NCBI RefSeq assembly: GCF_030247195.1
Contig: NC_080671.1
Span: forward strand, 30,993,543 to 31,057,542
Direction: 5' to 3'
Origin: Topomyia yanbarensis
Taxonomy: Eukaryota; Arthropoda; Insecta; Diptera; Culicidae
Length of the DNA: 64,000 nt
This document shows positions 43,250-53,760 of the stretch, in pieces; position 1 is the stretch's first letter, and every line of letters begins with the position of its first letter. The position numbers were made by a program, and so were the translations under genes. Below the pieces are notes generated by a model that saw nothing but the letters and a program-made list of their open reading frames with translations, made no database searches and was not told where the DNA came from.

Positions 43250-44958
43250 CAGGTCACCGATCCAGCAAAACGAGAAAGTGCAACCGCAACAGCAGCAACA
43301 CCGAGAGCAGCCCTAGAAGGCCATGCCGAACACGAGCGGCGACAAACCAATAGAACGCCAGGGAAAGCTATAAATCAAGCATTACCCAAGAATTCTGGTT
43401 TGCCTAAAGTGACGACGTCGAGGCAGAAAATCGAAGAGCTCTACGAATTCGTGAAAAGCTAGCAGCAATCGAATGCGACCAGATGGCGTAACTGGAGAGA
43501 TTTGAAAACGCCGAAAATTCACTGAAAACCACGGAGGTAGCGAAAGCAGACACCGAAGGGTGACCGGTATTCCCGTAATGTGAAAAGAGTAAGGGAAATA
43601 CTAGGAGATGAGGAGGAACCGAAGAAACTCAAGAAGGTTGGCGAACCGTAGAAACCGTCGAGGAGAGGAGGAAAAAAGAATCAAAAGAAGAATGAAGACT
43701 TTCGGCTGCGTCGTGAGAGGTATGCATGAGAGGTATAGGGGAGACGCTCTAGACGTTAAAGCAAACCATGACGTGATGTACGTAGTAAGAATCAGGCGCA
43801 CTAAGAGAGATGAGATACTGTTCGAGCTGAAGAAGGATCCATTGATCAATGTAGTATTCAACACTGCCTTCATGACACCTATTATTATATTTACCTTGGT
43901 ACGGACCTGTTCTGTGAGAGCGCTTGTGTGCACAAGTTATACACACTGATAGAGAGACAATAAACATTCATTCGTGTTCAGACTAGCAATTGTTGACAAC
44001 GTGTTTATTTCAACTGGTCGGGGCTTCACGATACTACAGTGGCAGATGTAGTGGGAGGAGAAGCGAACATGAGAGCTTTAGTTCAGCAATCAGTGGTCGA
44101 GTGCAGGAATCTGGACGAGACCACAACGGAAGACGAAGTTAGGAGCGCGCTAATAGTGCTATGTAACCTGGATCATGGAAATCAGGTTGAGGAAGGTGTA
44201 TAGTGGTACACAGACAGCAACCAACCACAACAGTGCGTCGTCGATGTATATCATGAAATGGCGAGTTAGTGAGCAGAACACATAGCTACCATCTGAACAG
44301 GACTACACCATTGGTCGGTAGAATTGCCGGACCTCGACAAGAACCTTTTTGTGGAAGCACTTCGTGTTGACAGCCTTGCTGTGACGTATCAATGCCGAGG
44401 AAAATAGAGCCGTGGAAGTACCGGCGTACGGCATATTGGTGAAATGAAAGGCTCAGCATTCCTCCGTGCTGCCTGCCTAAAAGCCAGAAGACGCGTTCAA
44501 AAAGCAAGGTCTCAGGCAGTCAAAGAAGAGTGTAGGGTAACATTCCAGGTGGCCACGATCACTTTTAAACGCGAGATAGCGCTAAGCAAGTCCACCTACT
44601 TCAAGGAGCTGTGCAGTGTTGTAGACGCTAATCCCTGCGGCAACGCTTACCGTGTCTTGTTGGCTACGATCAAGGGTCCAACGATGCCAACTGAAATGTG
44701 GGCCAACGCGCTGAAGACTATCGTGGAGGGTCTTTTCCTGAAGCACAACCCAACCGCATGGCCACCTACACCGTACGTCGATGCAGACGGAAACTTATGG
44801 TTTACCCGACAAGCTTCAGCAGCACGTGACTCGGATTTTGTCGCAGGGTCGGCGCGCTACTGGGAAAACTGAAGGGATTTCTCGGATCTTGTGCTATAGG
44901 AAAACACTCAACTTCCTTAACGTCTGTGAATTTATGCCTTTGATGTTCGTGTGGTGTT
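43250..44958 (+). mobile_element. R1-like non-LTR element, 5' part, split by the I-like insertion
   Basis: ORF1 remnant at 43608-43949 includes RRTKRDEILFELKKDPLIN, equivalent to the motif in the 33380-36325 element. The ORF2 middle region at 44444-44872 includes CLKARRRVQKARSQA and NAYRVLLATIKGP, the linker between endonuclease and RT. The element stops at the duplicated target ATGTTCGTGTGGTGTT (44943-44958) and resumes at 51349. Frameshifts and stops are present throughout, so it was already dead or has decayed since the insertion. Confidence 0.75.
44943..44958 (+). repeat. target-site duplication, left copy
   Basis: ATGTTCGTGTGGTGTT, identical to 51333-51348 and directly next to the poly(T) end (poly(A) on the element strand) of the I-like element. 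Confidence 0.95.
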
Positions 44959-45387
44959 TTTTTTTTTTTTTTCAATTTGTTTATTTGATAAGGCACGTAT
45001 GCGTTAGCTTAAAGGTGCCATTTTTTCATTGTTTTACATTTTGAATTTCTTAAAACTAGGGGGATACACATTTCAATATTATTTTGTTTTATATAATAAA
45101 ACTAAAAAAAAAAAACTACAGCTAACTTATACATATAAAAGAGGGTATAATATAATATTCGTAAGATTTGGGGGACGGGTCATTTGTGTGTTCTTTGTAT
45201 AGTAATTCACTTTATGATTTTTAGAAGGGAGATTGTAGAAAAAATAATTATTAACTTAGCGGAACATTTAACAAGCTTATTAACTAGAGATAACTAGAAA
45301 GAGTGGTTCAAGATTAAGGGGAATTAATTAGGACTATTTTAAAGTAGTGGTACTGTTGCGCATTTCTTAACGACATTAAATATTGTT

Positions 45388-45584
45388 CAACTAAAACTAG
45401 AAGATAGGGGGGCACATAAATTTTGGGAAGATATTCAAGGGGAGAAGGGGGTGAAGTCATACATCTGTGTATCAGAGACATGGGAGGGTGGGTGGACAAG
45501 GTTGAAGGGGGGGGGTGAGATATAAACTTTCAGTTTCCGGCATCAGGAATTAACGGCCAGGATTACAGATTCGAATGGATTGAT
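45388..45584 (-). repeat. 3' UTR tandem duplication, unit 1
   Basis: About 195 bp containing ACTAGAAGATAGGGGGGCAC, ATTCAAGGGGAGAAGGGGG, a G-run and TTTCCGGCATCAG. Repeated immediately at 45585-45778 with about 90% identity by eye. Confidence 0.9.
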
Positions 45585-45778
45585 CAACTGACACTAGAAG
45601 ATAGGGGGGCACATAAGTTTTGGGAAGATATTCAAGGGGAGAAGGGGGTGAAGACATACATCTGTGTATCAGAGACATGGGAGAGAGGGTGGACAAGACT
45701 GAACGGGGGGGGATATAAACTTCAGTTTCCGGCATCAGAATCAACGGCCAGGATTACAGATTCGAACGGATGTATCAA
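45585..45778 (-). repeat. 3' UTR tandem duplication, unit 2
   Basis: Second unit of the duplication. The main differences are a shortened G-run region and a few substitutions. G-rich on the plus strand, so C-rich in the element transcript. Confidence 0.9.
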
Positions 45779-46022
45779 GTATTGGGACGCCGGGCGGTTT
45801 TCCTCGAGCCGGCAGGGGTTCCTCCAGACGATTTCGTAGTACGGCTCAGATACGGATCGGGAACACACCGCGCTGCGCGTGTGATGTTGTACTGTAGATC
45901 TCGTGTTGTTGGTTCATTCGACAGATGTTTTGTCTCGTCTTGGAGTCGTATCAAACCATCGTTGGGGTACGGTAGGCGGAAGAGGGCACTTCTGGGAATG
46001 ATAAGAGAAAAGATAGGGGCAT

Positions 46023-49000
46023 TTAAATTTGGATATTGATGGTTTTGAGGAACGTGTATATAAGGGACATGTAGAGAATATCGCGGCTTGCTAGTACATC
46101 TCGAACCGGGACATTGGGTGATCTTCCTCGGGCCCGAAGGGAATCGAATAGTTGAGATCTGGCAGAACAGTACTCGGCACATGCCCAGACAACATGTTCG
46201 ATTTCGTGATAACCGTTGCCACAAGCGCAGATACCGCTTTCCACGAGCCCAATACGCCGGAGATGTGCGTCCAGCGTGTAGTGATTGGACATGAGCCGAG
46301 ACATCACGCGAATGAAATCCCGACCCACATCCATCCCTCTGAACCAAGGTTTCGTCGATACCTTAGGGATTATCGAATGTAGCCACCTTCCCATTTCACC
46401 ATTGCTCCATGATGTTTGCCAACTTTCGATGGTTCTCTGATGAGTAATACTGAAAAATTCGCTGAAGCTAATTGGTCTTTCATATATGTCACCTTGCAAA
46501 GCGCCCGCCTTAGCTAAAGAGTCCGCTTCCTCATTACCTGGAATGGAGCAATGCGAGGGAACCCAAACTAAGGTAATCTTGTACGATCTTGCAGACAAAG
46601 CACGCAGGCGCTCCCAGATTTTCCCCAGAAAATATGGAATGTGCTTTCTAGGTTTCATTGAACGGAGAGCCTCGATTGAGCTGAGGCTATCCGAGACAAT
46701 AAAGTAATGATCGGTGGGCAGAGTATCAATGATCCCAAGGGTATACTGAATAGCAGCAAGTTCTGCGACGTAAACTGAAGCAGGATCATTGAGTTTGAAT
46801 GAGGCGGTGAGGTTTTGATTGAATATACCGAAGCCAGTGGAGCCGTCGAGGCTTGACCCGTCGGTGTAAAACATCTTGTTGCAGTCGACTTCTCGAAATT
46901 TACTATGAAAGATGCTTGGGATCACTTGCGGGCGTATGTGATCCGGGATTCCACGAATCTCGTCTTTCATGGATGTGTCAAAGAAAACAGTTGAATCAGA
47001 AGCATGAAAGAGATTGACACGGTTGGGATAGTATGAAGAAGGATTGATATTTTGTGCCATGTAATCGAAGTACAAGGACATAAATCGGGTTTGAGAATTG
47101 AGCTCGATAAGCCTTTCGAAATTTGCAATTACTAACGGGTTCAAGATATCGCATCGGATGAGCAATCGATAGGAGAGTTCCCAAAATCGATTTTTCAGCG
47201 GAAGGACGCCCGCCAGCACTTCTAAACTCATCGTATATGTCGAGTGCATACAACCCAAAGCAATACGCAAACAACAATATTGGATTCGCTCTAGTTTGAT
47301 GAAATGTATGTTCGCAGCGGAGCGGAAACAGAAACTCCCGTACTCCATCACCGACAATATTGTTGTTTGGTACAGCCTGATCAGGTCTCCTGGGTGGGCA
47401 CCCCACCATGTTCCGGTTATTGTACGGAGAAAGTTGATCCTTTGCTGGCACTTCTGTTTCAGATACCTAATGTGACATCCCCAGGTTCCTTTAGAGTCGA
47501 ACCAGACCCCGAGATATTTGAAAGTTGAAACCTGAGCAATAGTTTGACCCATTAATTGAAGCTGTAGTTGCGCTGGTTCACGCTTCCTTGAAAATACGAC
47601 TAGCTCAGTTTTCTCCGTGGAGAACTCGATACCTAGCTGGAGGGCCCAAGCAGACAAATTGTCCAAGGTATCTTGCAATGGTCCTTGCAGATCGACGGCT
47701 TTGGGACCTGTAATAGAGACCACACCGTCATCTGCAAGCTGCCTTAGCGTGCAGGAATTGACAAGACATTCGCCAATGTCATTCACGTAAAAGTTATAGA
47801 GAAGGGGGCTTAGACATGAGCCCTGGGGAAGACCCATGTAGCTAATTCGTGATGTCGATAAATCACCATGCGAAAAATGCATATGTTTTTCAGACAGCAA
47901 GTTTAGCAAAAAGTTGTTTAGAGTCGGTGAAAGACCATGCTGGTGCAGCTTCTCAGAAAGAATTTTGATAGAAACTGAGTCAAAAGCCCCCTTTATATCT
48001 AGGAAAACTGATGCCATCTGCTCTTTGCTAGCATAAGCCATTTGAATTTCTGTTGAGAGCAACGCAAGACAATCGTTCGTCCCTTTGCCTTTGCGGAAAC
48101 CAAATTGTGTATCTGACAGTAAGCCATTTGCTTCAACCCAATTATCGAGGCGAAACAAGATCATTTTCTCGAACAACTTTCGGATACAGGACAGCATCGC
48201 AATCGGTCGATACGAGTTGTGGTCGGAGGCTGGTTTTCCTGGTTTTTGAATGGCAATGACCTTCACTTGCCTCCAGTCATGAGGGACAATATTACCCTCA
48301 AGAAACTTATTAAATAAATTCAACAAGCGTCTCTTGGCAGAGTCTGGCAGATTCTTTAACAAGTTAAATTTGATTCTGTCTGGCCCTGGGGCTTTATTGT
48401 TACATGATAAGAGAGCAAGTGAGAACTCCACCATCGAAAACGGTGTTTCGTTCGCGTTATTGTGAGGGGACGCGGCGCGGTAGATCTTCTGTGCCGGGGC
48501 GGAATCCGGACAAACCTTCTTGGCAAAATCGAATATCCAACGGTTTGAATATTCCACGCTCTCATTGGTACAGTTTCGGTTTCGTAAGCGCCGGGCCGTA
48601 CTCCAAAGAGTGCTCATCGATGTTTCTCTCGTTAGTCCGTCGACGAACCGGCGCCAGTAGCTACGTTTTTTGGCTTTTATCAAACTCTTCATGCGCGTTT
48701 CCGCCATCGCGTACTGTCGGTAGCTAGCTGGCAGCCCGTCGTCCCGGAAGGTCTTATACGCAGCGGCCTTCTCCGCGTACACGTCTGAGCACTCTTTGTC
48801 CCACCATGGATTGGGAGGACGCCCGCGTGAATTCGCGTCTGGTACGCGTTTAGTCTGAGCTTGAATCGCGGTATCGAGAATCAAGCCAGCCAGGAACCCG
48901 TACTCTTCCTCCGGAGGAAGCTCTTGTGTCGATTCTACTTTTTCGGATATCGCGGACGCGTAGCTCTTCCAATCAATATTTCGTGTGAGGTCATACGAAA

Positions 49001-49721
49001 CATTGATTGTATTCGGTGGCCCTGAACCGTTAGCAATATTAATTACGATTGGCAGATGGTCGCTGCCGTGGGGATCAGAGACTACCTTCCACATGCAATC
49101 TAACCGCAGCGATGTCGAGCAGAGGGACAGATCTAAGGCGCTCGGTCGCGCTGGAGGGACAGGAATTCGTGTCATTTCACCCGTATTCAAAATAGTCATA
49201 TTGAAGTTGTCGCAAAGCTCATGGAGTAGGGTAGATCGATTATCGTCATGAAGGCAACCCCATGCCGTGCCGTGGGAGTTAAAGTCACCTAAAACTAGCC
49301 TCGGTGCGGGGAGGAGTTCCGCAATATCGCAAAGCCGTCGGTGGCTAACTGAGGCTCTAGGGGGGATGTAGGTGGAAGCAATGCAAAGTTCTTTGCCTTT
49401 AATTCTGGTTTGGCAAGCGACAACTTCAATGCCTGGTGTCGAGGGGAGGTCGATCCGATTGAAAGAATAGCACTTTTTGATCCCCAAAAGTACTCCTCCG
49501 TAAGAGTTTTCTCGATCCAAGCGAATAATATTAAAATCGTGGAAGTGTAGGGTTATTTCTGAAGTGAGCCATGTCTCGCATAGGGCAAATGCATCGCATT
49601 TCAAATTATTTAGTAAGATTTTAAACGAATCGATTTTCGGGATAATGCTTCTGCAATTCCACTGTAGAACAGTGATTAAATCCTCGACCTCGTTCGATGA
49701 ATTAGCCATCGAAGGATACAA
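46023..49721 (-). CDS. I-like element ORF2: APE endonuclease, reverse transcriptase, RNase H (1232 aa)
   Basis: An uninterrupted 1232-codon polyprotein for target-primed reverse transcription. The N-terminal APE endonuclease spans about residues 17-230 (LQWNCRS, LCETWL, VLGDFNSHGTAWG, GSDHLPI). RT is at about 490-740 (YRPIAMLSC, FGFRKGKGT, FLDIKGAFDSV, MGLPQGSCLSPLLYNFYVND, active site LADDGVV at about 662). RNase H is at about 950-1070, with the four acidic positions present in YTDGSS, VAELAA, VSDSLS and NEEADS. A C-terminal CACGNGYHEIEHVVWAC zinc motif closes it. It starts 20 nt inside ORF1. A second ATG four codons on (ATGGCT) overlaps the ORF1 stop and may be the true start. No lesion is visible. 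Confidence 0.95.
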   Translation of the reverse strand: MYPSMANSSNEVEDLITVLQWNCRSIIPKIDSFKILLNNLKCDAFALCETWLTSEITLHFHDFNIIRLDRENSYGGVLLGIKKCYSFNRIDLPSTPGIEVVACQTRIKGKELCIASTYIPPRASVSHRRLCDIAELLPAPRLVLGDFNSHGTAWGCLHDDNRSTLLHELCDNFNMTILNTGEMTRIPVPPARPSALDLSLCSTSLRLDCMWKVVSDPHGSDHLPIVINIANGSGPPNTINVSYDLTRNIDWKSYASAISEKVESTQELPPEEEYGFLAGLILDTAIQAQTKRVPDANSRGRPPNPWWDKECSDVYAEKAAAYKTFRDDGLPASYRQYAMAETRMKSLIKAKKRSYWRRFVDGLTRETSMSTLWSTARRLRNRNCTNESVEYSNRWIFDFAKKVCPDSAPAQKIYRAASPHNNANETPFSMVEFSLALLSCNNKAPGPDRIKFNLLKNLPDSAKRRLLNLFNKFLEGNIVPHDWRQVKVIAIQKPGKPASDHNSYRPIAMLSCIRKLFEKMILFRLDNWVEANGLLSDTQFGFRKGKGTNDCLALLSTEIQMAYASKEQMASVFLDIKGAFDSVSIKILSEKLHQHGLSPTLNNFLLNLLSEKHMHFSHGDLSTSRISYMGLPQGSCLSPLLYNFYVNDIGECLVNSCTLRQLADDGVVSITGPKAVDLQGPLQDTLDNLSAWALQLGIEFSTEKTELVVFSRKREPAQLQLQLMGQTIAQVSTFKYLGVWFDSKGTWGCHIRYLKQKCQQRINFLRTITGTWWGAHPGDLIRLYQTTILSVMEYGSFCFRSAANIHFIKLERIQYCCLRIALGCMHSTYTMSLEVLAGVLPLKNRFWELSYRLLIRCDILNPLVIANFERLIELNSQTRFMSLYFDYMAQNINPSSYYPNRVNLFHASDSTVFFDTSMKDEIRGIPDHIRPQVIPSIFHSKFREVDCNKMFYTDGSSLDGSTGFGIFNQNLTASFKLNDPASVYVAELAAIQYTLGIIDTLPTDHYFIVSDSLSSIEALRSMKPRKHIPYFLGKIWERLRALSARSYKITLVWVPSHCSIPGNEEADSLAKAGALQGDIYERPISFSEFFSITHQRTIESWQTSWSNGEMGRWLHSIIPKVSTKPWFRGMDVGRDFIRVMSRLMSNHYTLDAHLRRIGLVESGICACGNGYHEIEHVVWACAEYCSARSQLFDSLRARGRSPNVPVRDVLASRDILYMSLIYTFLKTINIQI

Positions 49722-51024
49722 TCGCTGAAAGGAGGGGCCATTTCGCAGTGAACTGCATCAAGAATGTTTTTACTGCGGGGAGAAAGCTTATCAAGATACT
49801 TTTAAGGGGGTCAGAAATGTTTAACGCTGTAAGAATACGGTCCACAATGTCAGAGAAATTTATTAAGCCAGCACTGTTTTCTTTCTCTGGCTGAGATATG
49901 GGAACACTTGGGGTTTTTGATGTTCCTGGAAGTGCTGGGAACTCCTTTTCTGAGCTCAGGTTACTGAGACCGGGAGCGACTTGCTTCGGTTTTGCACCAG
50001 TACTTCCTTGAGTAGTTATTTTAGGGGGACCATGAAGAGACACCTTCTGGCCTTTACGACGAAGCTTGGAAGAGGAAATGTTCTTCCTTTTTCTACTACT
50101 TCTAGGCACAGCAGAAGATGTTCCCTCCTGGGGTTCATCACAGTCGCCTTCGTCAGTAGACAAGTTGGTAAAGATGTTCGTAGAGACAGGTGGCGTAGCT
50201 ATCTTAAGCATTTCTGCAAAAGATCGCTTAGAGCGTCCCTGAAGGGAACGCTTAAGATTTTCCTCGCGCTGTTTGTACGCGGGACATGAAGGGAGATCAT
50301 GTGGGTTTCCCCCACAGTAGAGGCACTTTTCGACATCTCTACCACAGGAATCATCCGCATGATTCCCACCGCATTTCCCACAGCGGGCTTTATTGCTACA
50401 ATGGGAGGCTGTGTGTCCCAATTGTTTGCAATTAGTACAGTTCATGACCCGCGGCACAAAGAGGCGAACAGGTAGACGAACCTTGTCGAAAAGGAGGTAA
50501 TTAGGCAGGGCAGAGCCGGCGAAGGTCACCCGATAAGAGTCTGAGTTGACGTATGTTTTCTTCCCGTCAGCTGCGACTGATGCTGAATGCAAACGTTTGC
50601 ATTCCAGTATCTTCACTGGCTTAAGCATGGGGTCTTTGAAACAGCCAGTCCCATATTTTAGCAGGTCCTCGCAATTCAGACTCGAATCGGAAACGACCCC
50701 ACTGACTTCAACCCTGCTAGCTGGAATATACACCCTGTACTCCCTCGTAAAGGGCTCGTATCCAGCAATATCGTTTGCCTGAGTTGAACTGTTAACCACC
50801 ACCCGAAGCTTATCAGGCCGAATTTTCGATATTTCTGTCACGGCCGAATACCGATCCGTCAGAACTCGAGAAATCTGCAACAGATTCAAACACTTTTTTT
50901 CTTTGGTCCGAAAGAAGATCACAAATGGCCCGGTGGCCGAGCTCGGATATACCTTGAGCCGGGGAGCCGATTTTATTTCGACGTCCATCTCACCTTGAGA
51001 TGAGCCGCCGTCAGGGGAAGTCAT
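49702..51024 (-). CDS. I-like element ORF1: zinc-knuckle nucleic-acid-binding protein (440 aa)
   Basis: An intact 440-codon gag-like protein expected to coat element RNA. The N-terminal part (residues about 25-190) resembles the RRM-like/PRE domain of non-LTR ORF1 proteins (PFVIFFR, FTREYRVYIPASRVEVSG). Three zinc knuckles follow at about 196-255 (CTNCKQLGHTASHC, CGKCGGNHADDSC, CLYCGGNPHDLPSC). Then comes a basic, Ser/Pro-rich tail with RSSRKRKNISS, a possible nuclear localisation signal. It overlaps ORF2 by 20 bp. The start is the first ATG after the 5' UTR (MTSPDGGSSQ). Confidence 0.93.
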   Translation of the reverse strand: MTSPDGGSSQGEMDVEIKSAPRLKVYPSSATGPFVIFFRTKEKKCLNLLQISRVLTDRYSAVTEISKIRPDKLRVVVNSSTQANDIAGYEPFTREYRVYIPASRVEVSGVVSDSSLNCEDLLKYGTGCFKDPMLKPVKILECKRLHSASVAADGKKTYVNSDSYRVTFAGSALPNYLLFDKVRLPVRLFVPRVMNCTNCKQLGHTASHCSNKARCGKCGGNHADDSCGRDVEKCLYCGGNPHDLPSCPAYKQREENLKRSLQGRSKRSFAEMLKIATPPVSTNIFTNLSTDEGDCDEPQEGTSSAVPRSSRKRKNISSSKLRRKGQKVSLHGPPKITTQGSTGAKPKQVAPGLSNLSSEKEFPALPGTSKTPSVPISQPEKENSAGLINFSDIVDRILTALNISDPLKSILISFLPAVKTFLMQFTAKWPLLSAIVSFDG

Positions 51025-51332
51025 TTTTGCACGGGCCTATTGCCCAGTGCACGTTATTAAGACAACCAAGAAGGGGAAACGAAAACTAATACTTAGCTTG
51101 TGTATGTAACGGTATCCAGACGGCTTACTAGAAGAACACTGTTTCACTTCACTAACCGGCTAACGGTACTCGGAAACAGAAACACAAAAGAAGGGAAAAA
51201 ATACTGAAACCTCAACTAGGCGCAGAGTGTGTAAATAACCTTGAACGCGGATTAACACTATTTGTCGCTATAGAGTGTACGGACCGATGACAAAAGACTT
51301 CTATCTCGACTGAGTGCTCGATAACGAATGGA

Positions 51333-51348
51333 ATGTTCGTGTGGTGTT
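51333..51348 (+). repeat. target-site duplication, right copy
   Basis: ATGTTCGTGTGGTGTT, identical to 44943-44958. It marks the 5' junction of the I-like element. Confidence 0.95.
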
Positions 51349-52929
51349 ATGGGTATCACTGGTACGTTCCGTACAGTGTTGATTATTGGCAGCTAGATGA
51401 ATCGGCGAGCGCTCGCTGATCGTCCTCGACTCCGCAATAGCTGAAGACCGCAATCCTGGCGTTCAGGATAGTTCTACAGAAATGCCTGGATGATGGCTAC
51501 TTCCCGGATAGATGGAAACAAAAACCAGGGTTAAAACCAGGGATGCCACCAGGAGATCCAGCGTCGTATCGGGCTATATGTATGCTGGATACTCTTAGTA
51601 AACTTCCGGAAAAGGTCATCCTCAACAGGTTGACGACCTACACTGAATATGAAAACGGACTATCGCAGAGGCAGTGCGGGTTCCGGAAAGGGACATCGAC
51701 GGTGGATGCCATCCACACAGTCATCGTGAGTGCGGAAAAAGCATCGAAGTAAAAGAGAAAGGTAATCACTACTGCGGCGTGGTAACGATAAACGTGAAGA
51801 ACGCGTTCAACAGTGCCGGCTGGTTGGCGATCGCCGTTGCGCTGCACAGAATGCGGGTTCCGGACTATCTGTGCACGGTTCTGAGAAGTTACTTTTAGAA
51901 CCGAGTACTGGTCTTCGAGACGAGCATCCTCGATTAAAGTCACGGCGGAAATATCCCAGGGCTCCATACTCGGCCCAATGCTCTGGAATAAAATGTACAA
52001 TGGAGTATTATAACACTGGAACTGCCCAAGGGAGTTGAAATCGAACGCTTTGCAGATGACGTTGTCCTGACTATAAATGGTGAGACCCTTGAGGAGGTAG
52101 AGATGTTGACGGCAGAGACAATAGGAATCGTGGAAAGCTGGACGCCAAGTTACAGCTGGTTCACAATTAGCGTCGAAGAACACTCAATCCCATCGATGCA
52201 TGCGCTGAAGCACCTGGGTGTGATGGTCAACGATCGGTTAAATTACAACAGCTTTGTCGACTATTTAGGTGAGAAGGCTGCGAGGACAACTAACGCATCG
52301 GCAAGGATCATGCCGAACATCGGAGGAGCAAGATGCAGCGTCTCTCCTGACGGGTGTCTCATTTTCAATACTGAGGTATAGCGTATCGGCCTAAGCTGCT
52401 GCGCTGAACTCAAAGTGGAACCGGACGAAGTTGACAAGCACGTTTCGCCTAATGGCTGTTTGTGTCGCGAGTGCGTACAGAACGATGTCGTCGGAGGCGG
52501 TATGCGTAATTCCCAGGATGATTCTCGTCTGCATCACTCTGGCTGAGGACGTGCCATTCTACCAACGGAGGAATATACGAAACGCAAGGAGACTGATCAG
52601 AGCGGACTCGTTAGCTAAGTGGCAGCAAGAGTGGAACAACGCGGAGAAAGGAAGGTGGACCCACCGACTCATCCCAAATGTGTCGGTATGAGTGCGTAGG
52701 AAGCATGGAGAGGTGAACTTCCATTTGGCGCAGTTCCTGCATCAATTTAGACGTGCTTCGTCACCCTTTGTCCGGAGTGTGTGAACGTGCAAGAGACACT
52801 GGAACATGTGGTCTTCGAATACCCTAGGTTCGAGTATACTCTCCGAGCTGCAGGAAAAGTGGCCAAGCGATGAACAAAGTAGCATCGTCGCCACCATGAA
52901 ACCACAAATGGGGTTTCGACAGAAATTGC

Positions 52930-53760
52930 GCCGCTGAGAAACTCTCCGCCGGTGTAGATAAGGTCCACCGCCGAGAACCAGTTGAGTGGTGCGCAACGTA
53001 ACACCGAATTCGGGTCGTCGGGGCATTAGCGAGCCAGATGTCAGACTCCACCGGAATAACCGGACCGACCTTGATACACTACCGTGTAGCTCGTGAGTAG
53101 GTTAGATCCACCACCGGAGTTTAGAGCGAGTAGATCGGGTAGAATTTCTAGCAGTGGGTCGTTGGGGCGCTAGTGTACCGGAAGTTACGCTCCACCAGGA
53201 ATCGTTGGACTGACCTCAGCACCTATCGGCTTGCCCGTTGAGATGGCTAAGTTCACCGCCGGGTACTAGATCGGGTAGATCAGGACGAAGCGGGGAGTAG
53301 ATCGGGACGAGGCTCATGGAAACGAACCTAAGGTTAAAACCTCAAAATAAAAAGGTGTCGAGAGAAATCTACCACCGGAGAATTCACAGTAGGGTAGATG
53401 CATCGCCGTGGACTATCTGTCTATATCGTGACAAAAATGGGAACTAATTGTCCTACGAAACAGACATTGGTACAGAGAGAAATTCCGTTGCCGGGAAACT
53501 CTCAGTTGTTGTAGGGTAGTTTACTGCCGGATATTAACCAAGTAGATCTCAATAAAGCTGGTAGCTAAATAGCTGAATAGAGTTGGTATCGGTGTCGGGA
53601 GAAATTCCTCCGTCGGAGAACTCTCAGTCGGAGTAGAGTGAGTTCACCGCCGGGAACTATCCGAGTAGAACGTGATAAGGCTTGGAGCTGAATGACGTAC
53701 AGAAACAGGAGCTAAATAGCTCACGGACTTAGCAGATAAACGATTCACTGGGACGAGAGC
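52930..53760 (+). repeat. R1-associated 3' repeats (direct orientation)
   Basis: Imperfect units of 100-130 bp with CACCGCCGGGAACTA-CC, AGTAGATC, AGAAATTCC-CCG-CGGAGAACTCTCAG and AGCTGAATAGC, five or six in a row. Reverse complement of 33550-34190. Present in plus orientation also at 42600-42860 and, in part, at 16750-17110. Confidence 0.7.
53325..53353 (+). mobile_element. SINE tail fragment
   Basis: CCTAAGGTTAAAACCTC followed by an A-rich run matches the tail of the SINE at 5140-5307. Only the last 30 bp are present, inside the R1-type repeats. Confidence 0.45.

Larger units (their letters stand above)
44959..51332 (-). mobile_element. full-length I-like non-LTR retrotransposon with intact ORFs
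   Basis: A 6.37-kb minus-strand element. The 5' UTR is 51332-51025, ORF1 is 51024-49702, ORF2 is 49721-46023, and a 3' UTR of about 1.06 kb contains a tandem duplication. It ends in a poly(A) tail (poly-T at 44957-44972 on the plus strand). An exact 16-bp target duplication flanks it, and it splits an older R1-like element. RNase H after RT and the two-ORF layout point to the I group. Open frames, clean ends and an identical TSD indicate a recent, possibly active copy. A source of piRNA precursors is also possible. Confidence 0.93.

Noticed and set aside
46088..49251. Plus-strand ORFs opposite ORF2 of the I-like element
   Set aside because: Antisense shadows of an intact 1232-codon coding frame with clear domains.
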